Part shown: positions 33,756-42,513 of the stretch, one piece after another
Layout of the letters: each line of letters opens with the position of its first letter
Position numbering within the stretch: position 1 is the stretch's first letter
Source: Orrella dioscoreae
GTDB taxonomy: Bacteria > Pseudomonadota > Gammaproteobacteria > Burkholderiales > Burkholderiaceae_B
Length of the DNA: 64,000 nt
Assembly: GCF_900089455.2 (NCBI RefSeq)
Contig: NZ_LT907988.1
Location: 434,001 to 498,000, forward strand
Reading direction: 5' to 3'
Program-made: the position numbers and the translations under genes
Notes under the pieces: generated by a model
Told to the model about the DNA's origin: nothing
The model's database searches: none
Seen by the model: only the letters and a program-made list of their open reading frames with translations

Positions 33756-35939
33756 TCAGCGCTTGGCCGGCGCCTTGCGGCCCCGCTGCTTCATGTCTTC
33801 CACCATCTGGGTGCAGGCGTTGTCTTCCCCCACGCTGGGCGCGATCAGTGCCAGCAGGCCCGCCGCGGGCGTGAGCAGGGCGCCCAGGGCCACCATGCCG
33901 GCGCCGCGCGCCAACAACGGACCGGTATGCACGCCCGCCTTGGGATTGGCGAAAGTGCCCTGCACATACAGCGGCGAGCGTAGTGAAAAGATACGGAAAC
34001 CTTTGCTGTGCGGGGTGATGTCCAGGTCCAGCGTCTCGTCGCGCAGGTTGATGGGGCCTTCCACTTCGACCAGGGCGTTCTCGGTGTCGAAGAGGAAGAT
34101 GCGCGGGTGCATCACGCCTTTCTCGATGCGCATGTCGGCGGCCGCGCAATTGATCTTCACGGTGTCGTCGCCGAACATCGTGGTGATCAGGTAGTTGGCC
34201 ACGTTCAGGCCGGCAATCTCGGTCAGCCCGCGGCTGATGGCGCCGTCGTTGATCAGGATGCTGAGACTGCCATTGGCCGTTCCCAGCAGCGCCGCCACCG
34301 AGTTGCCGGTGCCATCGATGGCGGCCTTGCCGTTGATCTCGCCCAGGCTGGTGCGCATGGGTTCGAAGCCCGGGAAGAGCTGCTTCAAGGCCAGGCTGCG
34401 GGCCTGCAGGTCGATGCGGCCGCGCAGCGGGGTGTCGCCGCCGTCCAGGCGGATGGCCGCGTCCAGCGAGCCGCCCGCCACGCCGAAGCGCAGGGGCATG
34501 AGCCGCAACGTGCCGTCTTCCAGGATCAGCCGGGCGTTCAGGTCGGTCAGCGGCAGGCGTTCGCTGTGGACGATGCGCTTGCCCGTCAGCGACACGTCGG
34601 CATCCATGGCGCGCCAGCGGTCGGTGCGGAACTCTGCATACGGCAATACCTTGCCGGCGGGCTGCCCGCTCTTGTCGTCCTTGGCCTGCGCGGCTTTCTC
34701 CTTGCTGTCGGCCTTGTCCGCGCCGTCGGCCGGCAGGCCGATGAGCGGCCCCAGGTCGGCCAGTTGCAGCAGATCCGATCGCAGCTTGCCGGTCAGCTTG
34801 GGACGAGGCTGGGTGGCGGCGTAGCGGATGTCGCCGTGCAGGTCGCTGTCGCCGACCTTGCCGTTGAAGCCGGAGTAATCGAAGACGGCGCCCGCCGGGT
34901 TGTGCAGGTCGGCGCGCAGCCGGCCATCGGTGGAGTAGGGCGGCGTATCGGGCAGGGTGACGCCGGTCAGGGCATAGAGGTCGGCCATGCTGTTGCCCGA
35001 CAGGGCCAGGCGCAGGTCCAGCGCGCCCAGCTTCATGGGGTCGGTCAAGGTGCCGGCCAGGCGCACGCGGGTGGCGCCCGCGCGCAGGTCGGCCTGCAGG
35101 GGGAAGGGCGTGGCGGCGTCCTGCAGGGCCAGCAGGCCACCCACCTTGCCTTCGCCGGATACCTTCTGCGCCTTGTAGCTGCCGGTCATCTTCCAGCCGA
35201 AGGCGTAGTCGCCCGGGGTGGGGGCGTCCGTCGCGTCCTCCGCGCCAGCCGCTGCCTTGTCGCCGGCCTCGGCCCGCGGCTTCCCGTCACCGCCCGTTAC
35301 GTCCTCGGCGGGCTTATTGCCGAAAGCCGTGAGCTGCGAGAAGGGAATGGGTTCGCCCAGCGGGTCCACCGCCAGCGACAGCTTGGCCTGCACGACCGCG
35401 TCATCCAGGTCGACCTTCGCGGTGTCGAAGCCTATCGTGCCGATGTCCAGGTCCCACGGCGTGGCCTTGGCCTCGTCGCCTTCCTTGGCAGGCAGGGAGA
35501 AATTCCAGTTGGCGCGGCCATCGGCCAGGCGCTGCAGCGAGGCAGTGGGGCCGGTCAGCTGGATTTGCGGGATGACGACGCGCCGGGCAATCAGCGGCAA
35601 GGGCGACAGGCGGGCCTCGACGGCGGCCAGGCTGGCCATCTGCGGCGTCTCGGCCCAGTCGGGATTGCCCAGGGTGATGTCGCGCGCCGTGACGTTCGGC
35701 CAGGGCACCCAGCCGCGCCAGCCGGTCACGCCGGGCTCGCGGCGCCATTGCACCGTCAGGTCGCCGTTGATGGCGAAGGGGCGATTCAGCTCCGTCGACA
35801 CCTTGTCGTTGATCATGGGCCGGGCGCGGTTCCAGTCGAAGGTGGCGATGAAAACCACCGCGATCACCACCAGCACGACGAGAGTGGCCGCAAGGCCGAT
35901 GAGGATTTTGATGCCGCGTGACATTGGGCCGCGTGCCAT
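33756..35939 (-). CDS. AsmA family protein
   Basis: A 727-residue AsmA-family envelope protein. One N-terminal membrane helix (about residues 10-31) is followed by a long periplasmic beta-rich region. The N-terminal AsmA block (FDWNRARPMINDKVSTELNRPFAINGDLTV) and the C-terminal block (NGKAAIDGTGNSVAALLGTANGSLSI, then NVANYLITTMFGDDTVKINCA) are both present. Bridge-like AsmA proteins are linked to phospholipid transport between the membranes and outer-membrane homeostasis. Residues near 205-240 form an acidic/Ala-rich low-complexity insert. AGGAGA precedes the ATG at 35939. It is divergent from rsmB, with 82 bases between the starts. Confidence 0.9.
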   Translation of the reverse strand: MARGPMSRGIKILIGLAATLVVLVVIAVVFIATFDWNRARPMINDKVSTELNRPFAINGDLTVQWRREPGVTGWRGWVPWPNVTARDITLGNPDWAETPQMASLAAVEARLSPLPLIARRVVIPQIQLTGPTASLQRLADGRANWNFSLPAKEGDEAKATPWDLDIGTIGFDTAKVDLDDAVVQAKLSLAVDPLGEPIPFSQLTAFGNKPAEDVTGGDGKPRAEAGDKAAAGAEDATDAPTPGDYAFGWKMTGSYKAQKVSGEGKVGGLLALQDAATPFPLQADLRAGATRVRLAGTLTDPMKLGALDLRLALSGNSMADLYALTGVTLPDTPPYSTDGRLRADLHNPAGAVFDYSGFNGKVGDSDLHGDIRYAATQPRPKLTGKLRSDLLQLADLGPLIGLPADGADKADSKEKAAQAKDDKSGQPAGKVLPYAEFRTDRWRAMDADVSLTGKRIVHSERLPLTDLNARLILEDGTLRLMPLRFGVAGGSLDAAIRLDGGDTPLRGRIDLQARSLALKQLFPGFEPMRTSLGEINGKAAIDGTGNSVAALLGTANGSLSILINDGAISRGLTEIAGLNVANYLITTMFGDDTVKINCAAADMRIEKGVMHPRIFLFDTENALVEVEGPINLRDETLDLDITPHSKGFRIFSLRSPLYVQGTFANPKAGVHTGPLLARGAGMVALGALLTPAAGLLALIAPSVGEDNACTQMVEDMKQRGRKAPAKR

Positions 35940-36017
35940 GGCGGGTCTCCTGTTGCATAGCCAAGCCGTCCGGGCAGACTACGCGTCTTGGCGGGCCTTT
36001 GCCTGACTGGATGTAAC

Positions 36018-36023
36018 TACAAT
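36018..36023 (+). promoter_or_regulatory. -10 candidate of rsmB (possible leaderless start)
   Basis: TACAAT at 36018-36023 matches the sigma-70 -10 element. Transcription would begin about seven bases later, near the ATG at 36031, leaving no leader. No good -35 is seen, so confidence is low. Confidence 0.35.
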
Positions 36024-37377
36024 GCGCTCCATGCAGACATCCGTCCAGGCTCCGCCGCTTTCCGTTCTTCTCCTGTCCACCGCCCGCAACCTGCAGGCCG
36101 TGCTGTCCGGCCGGTCGTTGACCGATGCGCTGGCGGCCGTGCCTGCGGTGCAGCGGCCCGCGGTGCAGGCGCTGTCCTTCCAGGTCATGCGCGGCCTGGG
36201 CCGCGCCCGCGCCCTGCGCGAGGCGCTGGTGCCGCGCCCGCCCACGCAGCCGCTGCTGGATGCGCTGCTGCTGGTTTCCCTGGCCCTGCTGGATGCCTCG
36301 ACGGCGCCCGAGGCCGACACGGAGACGGGCGCCCGCCGCCGGGCTGTCTCGCGCTACGCGCCGCATACGCTGGTGGACCAGGCCGTGCGCGCGGTTTCCA
36401 GCCAGCATCGCCTGCAAGGCGCCAAGGGGCTGGTCAACGCGGTGTTGCGCCGCTACCTGCGCGAGCGCGACGCCCTGGTGGCGGCACTGCCCGACACGGG
36501 CGAGGCACGCTGGAACTACCCCGATTGGTGGATTGCCCGCCTGGCCGAGGCCTACCCCGATACCTGGCAGGCCCTGCTTGCCGGCGCGGACACGCCGCCC
36601 GCGCTGACCTTGCGGGTCAATCCGCGCCGGGCCAGCCGCGAGGAGGTGGCCCGCGCGCTGGACGAGGCGGGCGTGGCGGCGGTGCCGGTGCACGCCCACG
36701 GCCTGGTGCTGGAAACGCCCAGGCCGGTGGCGCAATTGCCGGGCTATGCCGAGGGCTGGTGGTCGGTGCAGGATGCCGGCGCCCAGGTGGCGGCACCCCT
36801 GCTGGACGCACAGGACGGCTGGCGGGTGCTGGACGCCTGCGCCGCGCCTGGCGGCAAGACCGCGCACCTGCTGGAGGGCGCCAGGGTGGAGCTGCTGGCG
36901 CTGGACGCCGATGCCGACAGGCTGGCCCGCGTGGGGGAAAACCTGGCGCGCCTGGGGCTGTCGGGGCCGGACGTGACGCTGGTGGCCGCCGATGCCGCCG
37001 ACCTGGATGCCTGGTGGGACGGCCGTCCTTTCGACGCCGTGCTGGCCGACGTGCCCTGCACGGCCTCCGGCATCGTGCGCCGGCACCCCGACATCCGCTG
37101 GTTGCGCCGCCCCGATGACCTGCCGCGCACGGCTGCCCTGCAGGCGTGCATCGCCGATGCGCTGTGGCGCACGGTGAAGCCGGGCGGCAGGCTGCTGTAC
37201 GTGACGTGCTCGATCTTCCCGGAAGAGGGCGAGTCGCAGGCGCAGGCCTTTGCCGGCCGCCATGGCGACGCCGAGCGCCTGCCTGCGCCCGGCCAGATCC
37301 TGCCATCGGGAGCGGCGGCGCCGCTGTCGGATCAACACGACGGCTTTTTCTATGCCTTGTTTGCCAAGCGTGCCTGA
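36022..37377 (+). CDS. rsmB: 16S rRNA (cytosine(967)-C(5))-methyltransferase RsmB
   Basis: A 451-residue RsmB (Fmu/Sun). The N-terminal NusB-like domain spans about residues 15-150 (RPAVQALSFQVMRGLGRARAL, then GAKGLVNAVLRRYLRER). The C-terminal methyltransferase has the SAM motif DACAAPGGKTAHLL near 273 and the two catalytic Cys motifs DVPCTASG near 343 and VTCSIFPEEG near 393. It methylates C967 of 16S rRNA. The start may be the ATG at 36022 or the one at 36031; a -10-like element overlaps the first, favouring the second. DUF4390, ntrY and ntrX follow in the same direction, close together. Confidence 0.92.
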   Translation: MRSMQTSVQAPPLSVLLLSTARNLQAVLSGRSLTDALAAVPAVQRPAVQALSFQVMRGLGRARALREALVPRPPTQPLLDALLLVSLALLDASTAPEADTETGARRRAVSRYAPHTLVDQAVRAVSSQHRLQGAKGLVNAVLRRYLRERDALVAALPDTGEARWNYPDWWIARLAEAYPDTWQALLAGADTPPALTLRVNPRRASREEVARALDEAGVAAVPVHAHGLVLETPRPVAQLPGYAEGWWSVQDAGAQVAAPLLDAQDGWRVLDACAAPGGKTAHLLEGARVELLALDADADRLARVGENLARLGLSGPDVTLVAADAADLDAWWDGRPFDAVLADVPCTASGIVRRHPDIRWLRRPDDLPRTAALQACIADALWRTVKPGGRLLYVTCSIFPEEGESQAQAFAGRHGDAERLPAPGQILPSGAAAPLSDQHDGFFYALFAKRA

Positions 37378-37436
37378 ATCGCCAAGAATACCGGCATGAT
37401 GCGCTGCAACGATTCCCGTTCGCTTCCCCTGACTGC

Positions 37437-38009
37437 ATGATCTCCCGCCGGATCCTCGTCTGCCTGCTCGCGCTGGCCGCCTGGCTGTCGGCCGCGCCTG
37501 CCTGGGCGGCCGATCCGTCGGTCACGCGCATCGACCCGGCGATCCACGATGGCCTGCTGCGCATCGACGCGGACGTGGATTTCGAACTGAACCCGCAGCT
37601 GCGCGATGCCGCCGAGCGCGGCTTGCCGCTCTATTTCACGGCGGACGTCGTCATTTCACGGGACCGCTGGTACTGGTTCGACGAGCAGGTGGCCGAGGCC
37701 AGCATCACCTGGCGCGTCGTGTACAACGCCCTCACGCGCCAGTGGCGGGTGGGCGCGGATGAGCTGTCGCTGCCGGTGTCCACGCTGGACGAGGCGATGG
37801 AGGTGGTGCGCAAGGTGCGCCATTGGTCCGTCGTGCCGCTGGACCGGTTGCGCTCCGATACCGAATACCGTGGTCAGTTCCGGCTGCGGCTGGATACCTC
37901 CCAACTGGCCCGGCCCTTCCAGGTGAATGCCTTGAACAGCAGTTCGTGGTCGTTGACGACCCCCTGGGCGCCCTTCAGCTTCTCGGTGCGCGGGGCCAGC
38001 GAGCCATGA
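37437..38009 (+). CDS. DUF4390 secreted protein
   Basis: A 190-residue protein with a clear signal peptide (MISRRILVCLLALAAWLSAAPAWA, cleavage near residue 24). The rest matches the DUF4390 pattern: LRIDADVDFELNPQLRDAAERGLPLYF, SRDRWYWFDEQVAEASITWRVVYNALTRQWRVG and WSVVPLDRL. DUF4390 proteins are found next to ntrY/ntrX-type genes in betaproteobacteria and are of unknown function. The stop overlaps the ATG of the kinase gene (ATGA), so the two are translationally coupled. This suggests a periplasmic accessory of the two-component system. That role is inferred. Confidence 0.88.
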   Translation: MISRRILVCLLALAAWLSAAPAWAADPSVTRIDPAIHDGLLRIDADVDFELNPQLRDAAERGLPLYFTADVVISRDRWYWFDEQVAEASITWRVVYNALTRQWRVGADELSLPVSTLDEAMEVVRKVRHWSVVPLDRLRSDTEYRGQFRLRLDTSQLARPFQVNALNSSSWSLTTPWAPFSFSVRGASEP

Positions 38010-40318
38010 CGAAAGTATTGCGCTTTGCGCTGATCATCGGCGCAATCAGCGGATTGGCCCTCCTGGGCTTGTTGGCCTGGTCCACCGGCAACGCCTCGCG
38101 CTTCGCCCGTTATTACGACCTGCTGGTCATCCTGAACGGCGTGTTGGCCCTGGCCATGGGCGTCTGGGTGGTGGCGCTCACCGTGCGGCTGGTGCGGCAG
38201 TTGCGGCGCAGGCAGTTCGGCGCGCGGCTGACCGCCCGCTTCGCGCTGGCGTTCGCCCTGATCGGGGTGCTGCCCGGGGCGCTCATCTACACCCTGTCGG
38301 TGCAGTTCCTGTCGCGCTCCATCGAGTCCTGGTTCAACGTGCGGGTGGACAACTCGCTGGAAGCCGGCCTGAACCTGGGGCGCGCGGCGCTCGACTCCCT
38401 GCTGGCCGACCTGGATGCCAAGGGCCGCGCCTTCGCGCAGCAGCTGGCCAACACGCCCGACAGTGCCCTGCCACTGGCGCTCACGCGCCTGCGCGAGGCC
38501 AACGGCATCAGCGAGGCGATGGTCTTCACCAACGGCCGCATGGTGTCGTTCTCCACCGGCAACTTCGGCCGGCTGCTGCCCGAACTGCCGCCCGCCACGG
38601 TCCTGAACCAGCTGCGCATCTCGCGCGGCTACCTGGCGGCCGAGGCCGACGATCCGGGCGCCTCCGCGTCGGAAGAGGGCCTGCACCTGCGCGTGGTCGT
38701 GCCCATCAACACCCCGGAGCGCTACGACTCCCTGAACCTGGGCGGCGCGACCGCCGAGCCGCGCTGGCTGCAGCTCATCCAGCCCGTGCCCGAGCAGATC
38801 GCCCACAACGCCAACCGGGTCCAGCAAGGGTTCCGGGACTACCAGGAACTCTCGCTGTCGCGCCTGGGCATCCGCAAGCTCTATGGCCTGACGCTGACGC
38901 TGGCGCTGGTGCTGGCCACCTTCGGCGCCATCGCGGTGGCGCTCTACCTGTCCAAGCGCCTGGTGCGCCCGCTGCTGACCCTGGCGGCCGGCACCCAGGC
39001 GGTCAGCGTGGGGGACTACCGGCCCCTGCCCGAGCCGCCCGCGCGCGACGAGGTGGGCCAACTGACCCGTTCGTTCAACGCCATGACGCGCCAGCTCGAC
39101 GAAGCCCGCCGCATGGTCGAGAGCAACCGCCAGCAGCTCGAACGCTCGAACGTCTACCTGGAAAGCGTGCTGGCCAATCTGTCATCCGGCGTGCTGACCT
39201 TCGACGAGGCTTTCCGTGTCACCACGATCAACCGTGGGGCGCAGACCATCCTGCACTCCGACCTGCGCGCCGTCATCGGCCGGCCGCTGGAAACCATCGA
39301 TGGGCTGCTGGCCTTCGCGCAGATGGTGCGCCAGGCCTTCTCGGCCCACGACGCGGTGGGCTCCGAGCGGGCGCACTGGCAGCAGCAGGTCGAGGTCGCG
39401 ATGCCGCACCTGGCGCCCGCGGGCGTCGGCTCGCCGCCTTCCGTGACGCTGCTGGCGCGCGGCACCCACCTGCAGGTCGACGGACGCGGCACGGGCTACC
39501 TGCTGGTGTTCGACGACATCACCGAAGTCATCTCGGCCAACCGCACCGTTGCCTGGGGCGAGGTGGCGCGGCGCCTGGCGCACGAAATCAAGAACCCGCT
39601 CACGCCCATCCAGCTGTCCGCCGAGCGCCTGGCGCACAAGCTTGCCGGCAGGCTGGAGGCCGCCGATGCGCAGATGGTCACGCGCGCCACGCAGACCATC
39701 GTGAACCAGGTCTCGTCGCTGAAGCAGATGGTCGACGATTTCCGCGAATACGCCCGCACGCCACCCGCGGTGCTGCAGCGCATCGACTTCAACGCGCTGG
39801 TCGACGAGGTGCTGGCGCTCTATGGCTGGGATCCGATCGCGGGCGAGGCGCGCGATCCCAGCGGCCAGGCCTTGCGGCTGGAAGTCGATCTGGCCGAGAA
39901 TCTGCCTGAGATCGAAGGCGATGCCACGCAATTGCGCCAGATCATTCATAATCTGCTTGCCAATGCGCGCGACGCCATTGCCGAGCAGGAGGGCCAGGGC
40001 ATCGTGCGTGTCAGCACCAGGCTGGCCCAGGCAGGACAGGTGGACGGCAAGGAACACTGCGCCGTGCGCTTCACGGTGTCGGACACCGGGCGCGGTTTCG
40101 CGCCGCAGGTGCTGCAGCGGGCTTTCGAGCCCTACGTAACGACCAAGTCTCACGGCACCGGCCTGGGACTGGCTATCGTCAGGAAGATCGTCGAAGAGCA
40201 CGGCGGTCGCATCGACCTGGCAAACCGGAAGGAGGGGGGCGCGCGCGTCACCATACTCCTGACGCGCTTGGCAGGCCACTCGGACAAGGTGGACGCCCCT
40301 GTCTCGGAACAGGGATAA
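38006..40318 (+). CDS. ntrY: NtrY-type sensor histidine kinase
   Basis: A 770-residue membrane histidine kinase. Two to three N-terminal helices lie within residues 1-110, a large periplasmic sensor region runs to about 290, and another helix is at about 293-313. A HAMP domain follows (LSKRLVRPLLTLAAGTQAVSVGD), then a PAS domain (NVYLESVLANLSSGVLTFDE). The HisKA box HEIKNPLTPIQLSAERL is near residue 528 and the ATPase boxes are NLLANARDAI, DTGRGF and GTGLGLAIVRKIVEEHGG. This is the NtrY layout, linked in other bacteria to nitrogen metabolism, respiration and envelope functions. It overlaps DUF4390 by four bases. The partner is the short NtrX-type regulator 27 bases downstream. Confidence 0.92.
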   Translation: MTKVLRFALIIGAISGLALLGLLAWSTGNASRFARYYDLLVILNGVLALAMGVWVVALTVRLVRQLRRRQFGARLTARFALAFALIGVLPGALIYTLSVQFLSRSIESWFNVRVDNSLEAGLNLGRAALDSLLADLDAKGRAFAQQLANTPDSALPLALTRLREANGISEAMVFTNGRMVSFSTGNFGRLLPELPPATVLNQLRISRGYLAAEADDPGASASEEGLHLRVVVPINTPERYDSLNLGGATAEPRWLQLIQPVPEQIAHNANRVQQGFRDYQELSLSRLGIRKLYGLTLTLALVLATFGAIAVALYLSKRLVRPLLTLAAGTQAVSVGDYRPLPEPPARDEVGQLTRSFNAMTRQLDEARRMVESNRQQLERSNVYLESVLANLSSGVLTFDEAFRVTTINRGAQTILHSDLRAVIGRPLETIDGLLAFAQMVRQAFSAHDAVGSERAHWQQQVEVAMPHLAPAGVGSPPSVTLLARGTHLQVDGRGTGYLLVFDDITEVISANRTVAWGEVARRLAHEIKNPLTPIQLSAERLAHKLAGRLEAADAQMVTRATQTIVNQVSSLKQMVDDFREYARTPPAVLQRIDFNALVDEVLALYGWDPIAGEARDPSGQALRLEVDLAENLPEIEGDATQLRQIIHNLLANARDAIAEQEGQGIVRVSTRLAQAGQVDGKEHCAVRFTVSDTGRGFAPQVLQRAFEPYVTTKSHGTGLGLAIVRKIVEEHGGRIDLANRKEGGARVTILLTRLAGHSDKVDAPVSEQG

Positions 40319-40345
40319 TGCGGCGGACATAACAGGTGATCACTT

Positions 40346-41107
40346 ATGGCCCGTATTCTGGTAGTTGACGACGAAATCGGCATTCGCGAATTGCTGTCCG
40401 AGATCCTGTATGACGAAGGTCATACGGTCGAGTTGGCAGAGAACGCCCAACAGGCACGTGAAGCGCGCCAGCGCACGCGTCCGGATCTCGTCCTGCTCGA
40501 CATCTGGATGCCCGACACGGACGGCGTGAGCCTGCTCAAGGAGTGGGCGTCGCAAAGCCTGCTGGACATGCCTGTCATCATGATGAGCGGCCATGCCACC
40601 ATCGACACGGCGGTCGAGGCCACGCGCATCGGCGCCATCGACTTCCTGGAAAAACCCATCACGCTGCAGCGCCTCCTGAAGACGGTGGCCGCTGGCCTGG
40701 CGCGCGTGCGCCTGCCGCAAGGCACCGCCGTGGCCGCCGCGCCGGCTCCCGCGCCCGTGGCGGCCGCCACCGCCCAATTGACCGTGCCGCACCACCAGCA
40801 GGCACCCGCGGCATCGGCCGCCGCCTATTCCCCGGGCCTGGCCGCCACGCCGGCTGCCGCCGTGGCGCCGGCGCAGGCCGATGCCGCCGAGCCCCCGGCC
40901 GCGGCCAACCAGGTCAGCGGCGTATCGCTGGACCTGCCGTTGCGCGAGGCGCGCGACGCCTTCGAACGCATCTATTTCGAATACCACCTGGGCCGCGAGA
41001 ATCACAGCATGACCCGCGTGTCCGAGAAAACCGGCCTGGAGCGCACGCACTTGTACCGCAAGCTCAAGCAGCTGGGCATCGAGTCTTCACGCAAGCGCAG
41101 CCTCTGA
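40346..41107 (+). CDS. ntrX: NtrX-type response regulator without an AAA+ domain
   Basis: A 253-residue regulator. Receiver domain at residues 1-120 with acidic pocket DD at 8-9, phospho-acceptor Asp52 in VLLDIWMPDTDG, MMSGHAT and the conserved Lys in EKPI. A Pro/Ala-rich linker covers about 127-190. The C-terminus (about 195-253) is a Fis-type HTH matching NtrX: ARDAFERIYFEYHL, then MTRVSEKTGLERTHLYRKLKQLGI. The central sigma-54-interacting AAA+ ATPase domain of classical NtrX (about 450 residues) is absent. It can therefore bind DNA but should not activate sigma-54 RNA polymerase. AGGTGA lies ahead of the start. The frame is intact, so this is not a simple pseudogene. Confidence 0.88.
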   Translation: MARILVVDDEIGIRELLSEILYDEGHTVELAENAQQAREARQRTRPDLVLLDIWMPDTDGVSLLKEWASQSLLDMPVIMMSGHATIDTAVEATRIGAIDFLEKPITLQRLLKTVAAGLARVRLPQGTAVAAAPAPAPVAAATAQLTVPHHQQAPAASAAAYSPGLAATPAAAVAPAQADAAEPPAAANQVSGVSLDLPLREARDAFERIYFEYHLGRENHSMTRVSEKTGLERTHLYRKLKQLGIESSRKRSL

Positions 41108-41114
41108 CGCATTC

Positions 41115-42494
41115 ATGAAGATCCTCATCGTGGGCGCTGGGCGCGTCGGCACCAGCGTGGCCGAGAACCTGGTGTCCGAGCAGAACGACATCACCGTCAT
41201 CGATCAGCGCCCCGACAGGTTGGCTTATCTCCACGAACGCTTCGACCTGCGCACGGTGCAGGGTGACGGCTGCCAGCCTTCCATCCTGAAGCAGGCGGGC
41301 GCCGACGACGCCGACATGCTGATCGCCTGTGTCGAGCAGGACAGCGCCAACCTGGTGGTCTGCAAGCTGGCGCGCCAGATCTTCAACGTGCCGCGGCGCA
41401 TCGCCCGCATCCGTTCCCCCGAAATCCCCGAGATGCCGGAGCTGCTGGGCGAGGACGGCTTCTGCATCGATTCGCTCATCAGCCCCGAGCGCAGCGTCAC
41501 CACCTATCTGCACAGCCTCATCGAGTTCCCGGAAGCGCTGCAGGTGGTCGAGTTCGCGGAGGGGCGTGTCAGCGTCGTCACCGTGAAGGTCGGCCCCAAG
41601 AGCCCGTTGGCGGGCCAATCGGTGCGTCACATGGACGCCGTCTTTCCCGACGTGAACGCGCGGCTGGTGGACGTGCAGCGCAACGGCCAGCCGGTCACGC
41701 AGGGCGCCGGCGGCATCATTACCCCGGGCGACGAAGTGCTGCTGGTGGGCGACACGCGCCACGCGCGGCGCGCGGTGCGCCAGCTGCACGAGGCGGAAAA
41801 GAGCGTGCGGCGCGTCATGATCGCGGGCGGCGGCAACATCGGCATGCGCCTGGCCGGCGACCTGGCCGACGAGGGCTACAGCGTGCGCATCATCGAGCGC
41901 GACCAGTCACGCTGCGAATACCTGGCAGCCCAGCTGCCTTCCAACGTGCTGGTGCTGCACGGCAACGGCACCGACGAGGCCCTGCTGGAACGCGAGAACA
42001 TCGACGAGATGGACACGTGGCTGGCGCTGACCAGCGACGACGAGGACAACATCATGTCCTCGCTGCTGGCCAAGCGGCTGGGCGCGCGCAAGGTCATCGC
42101 GCTGATCAACCGCCAGGCTTATGGCGAGCTGATGCAGGGCAGCCATATCGACATCGCCGTGTCGCCCTCGCAGGCCACCATGAGCGAGCTGCTGCGCCAC
42201 GTGCGGCGCGGCGACGTGGTGGCCGTGCACCGGCTGCGCCAGGGCAAGGCCGAGGCGCTGGAGGCCGTGGCGCACGGCGACCGTTCGAATTCCAAGGTGG
42301 TGGGCCGGCGCGTGTCGGACATCCGCCTGCCGCGCGGCGCGGCCATCGTCACGCTGGTGCGCGGCGAGGAGATCATCATGGCCGAGAACGACACCCTCAT
42401 CGAGTCCGGCGACCACGTCATCGTCTTCGTGCCCACGCGTTCGCAGATGGCCAAGGTCGAGAAGCTCTTCCAGGTCTCGGCCTCGTTCTTCTGA
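41115..42494 (+). CDS. trkA: Trk potassium uptake regulatory subunit TrkA
   Basis: A 459-residue TrkA, the cytoplasmic NAD(H)-binding gate of the Trk potassium system. Two RCK modules in tandem: the first begins MKILIVGAGRVGTSVAENL, with a TrkA_C part near residues 145-225; the second begins RVMIAGGGNIGMRLAGDL near residue 235 and ends with another TrkA_C part. The length matches E. coli TrkA (458). It starts seven bases after the ntrX stop, and trkH follows after 19 bases. In E. coli trkA also lies after rsmB, so the position is conserved although the kinase pair is inserted here. Confidence 0.95.
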   Translation: MKILIVGAGRVGTSVAENLVSEQNDITVIDQRPDRLAYLHERFDLRTVQGDGCQPSILKQAGADDADMLIACVEQDSANLVVCKLARQIFNVPRRIARIRSPEIPEMPELLGEDGFCIDSLISPERSVTTYLHSLIEFPEALQVVEFAEGRVSVVTVKVGPKSPLAGQSVRHMDAVFPDVNARLVDVQRNGQPVTQGAGGIITPGDEVLLVGDTRHARRAVRQLHEAEKSVRRVMIAGGGNIGMRLAGDLADEGYSVRIIERDQSRCEYLAAQLPSNVLVLHGNGTDEALLERENIDEMDTWLALTSDDEDNIMSSLLAKRLGARKVIALINRQAYGELMQGSHIDIAVSPSQATMSELLRHVRRGDVVAVHRLRQGKAEALEAVAHGDRSNSKVVGRRVSDIRLPRGAAIVTLVRGEEIIMAENDTLIESGDHVIVFVPTRSQMAKVEKLFQVSASFF

Positions 42495-42513
42495 CGCGCC
42501 GCCCACGCTCCCC

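Noticed and set aside
34008-35921. A 637-codon plus-strand frame opposite the AsmA gene.
   Set aside because: Antisense shadow; AsmA has the expected N-terminal helix, family blocks and ribosome binding site.
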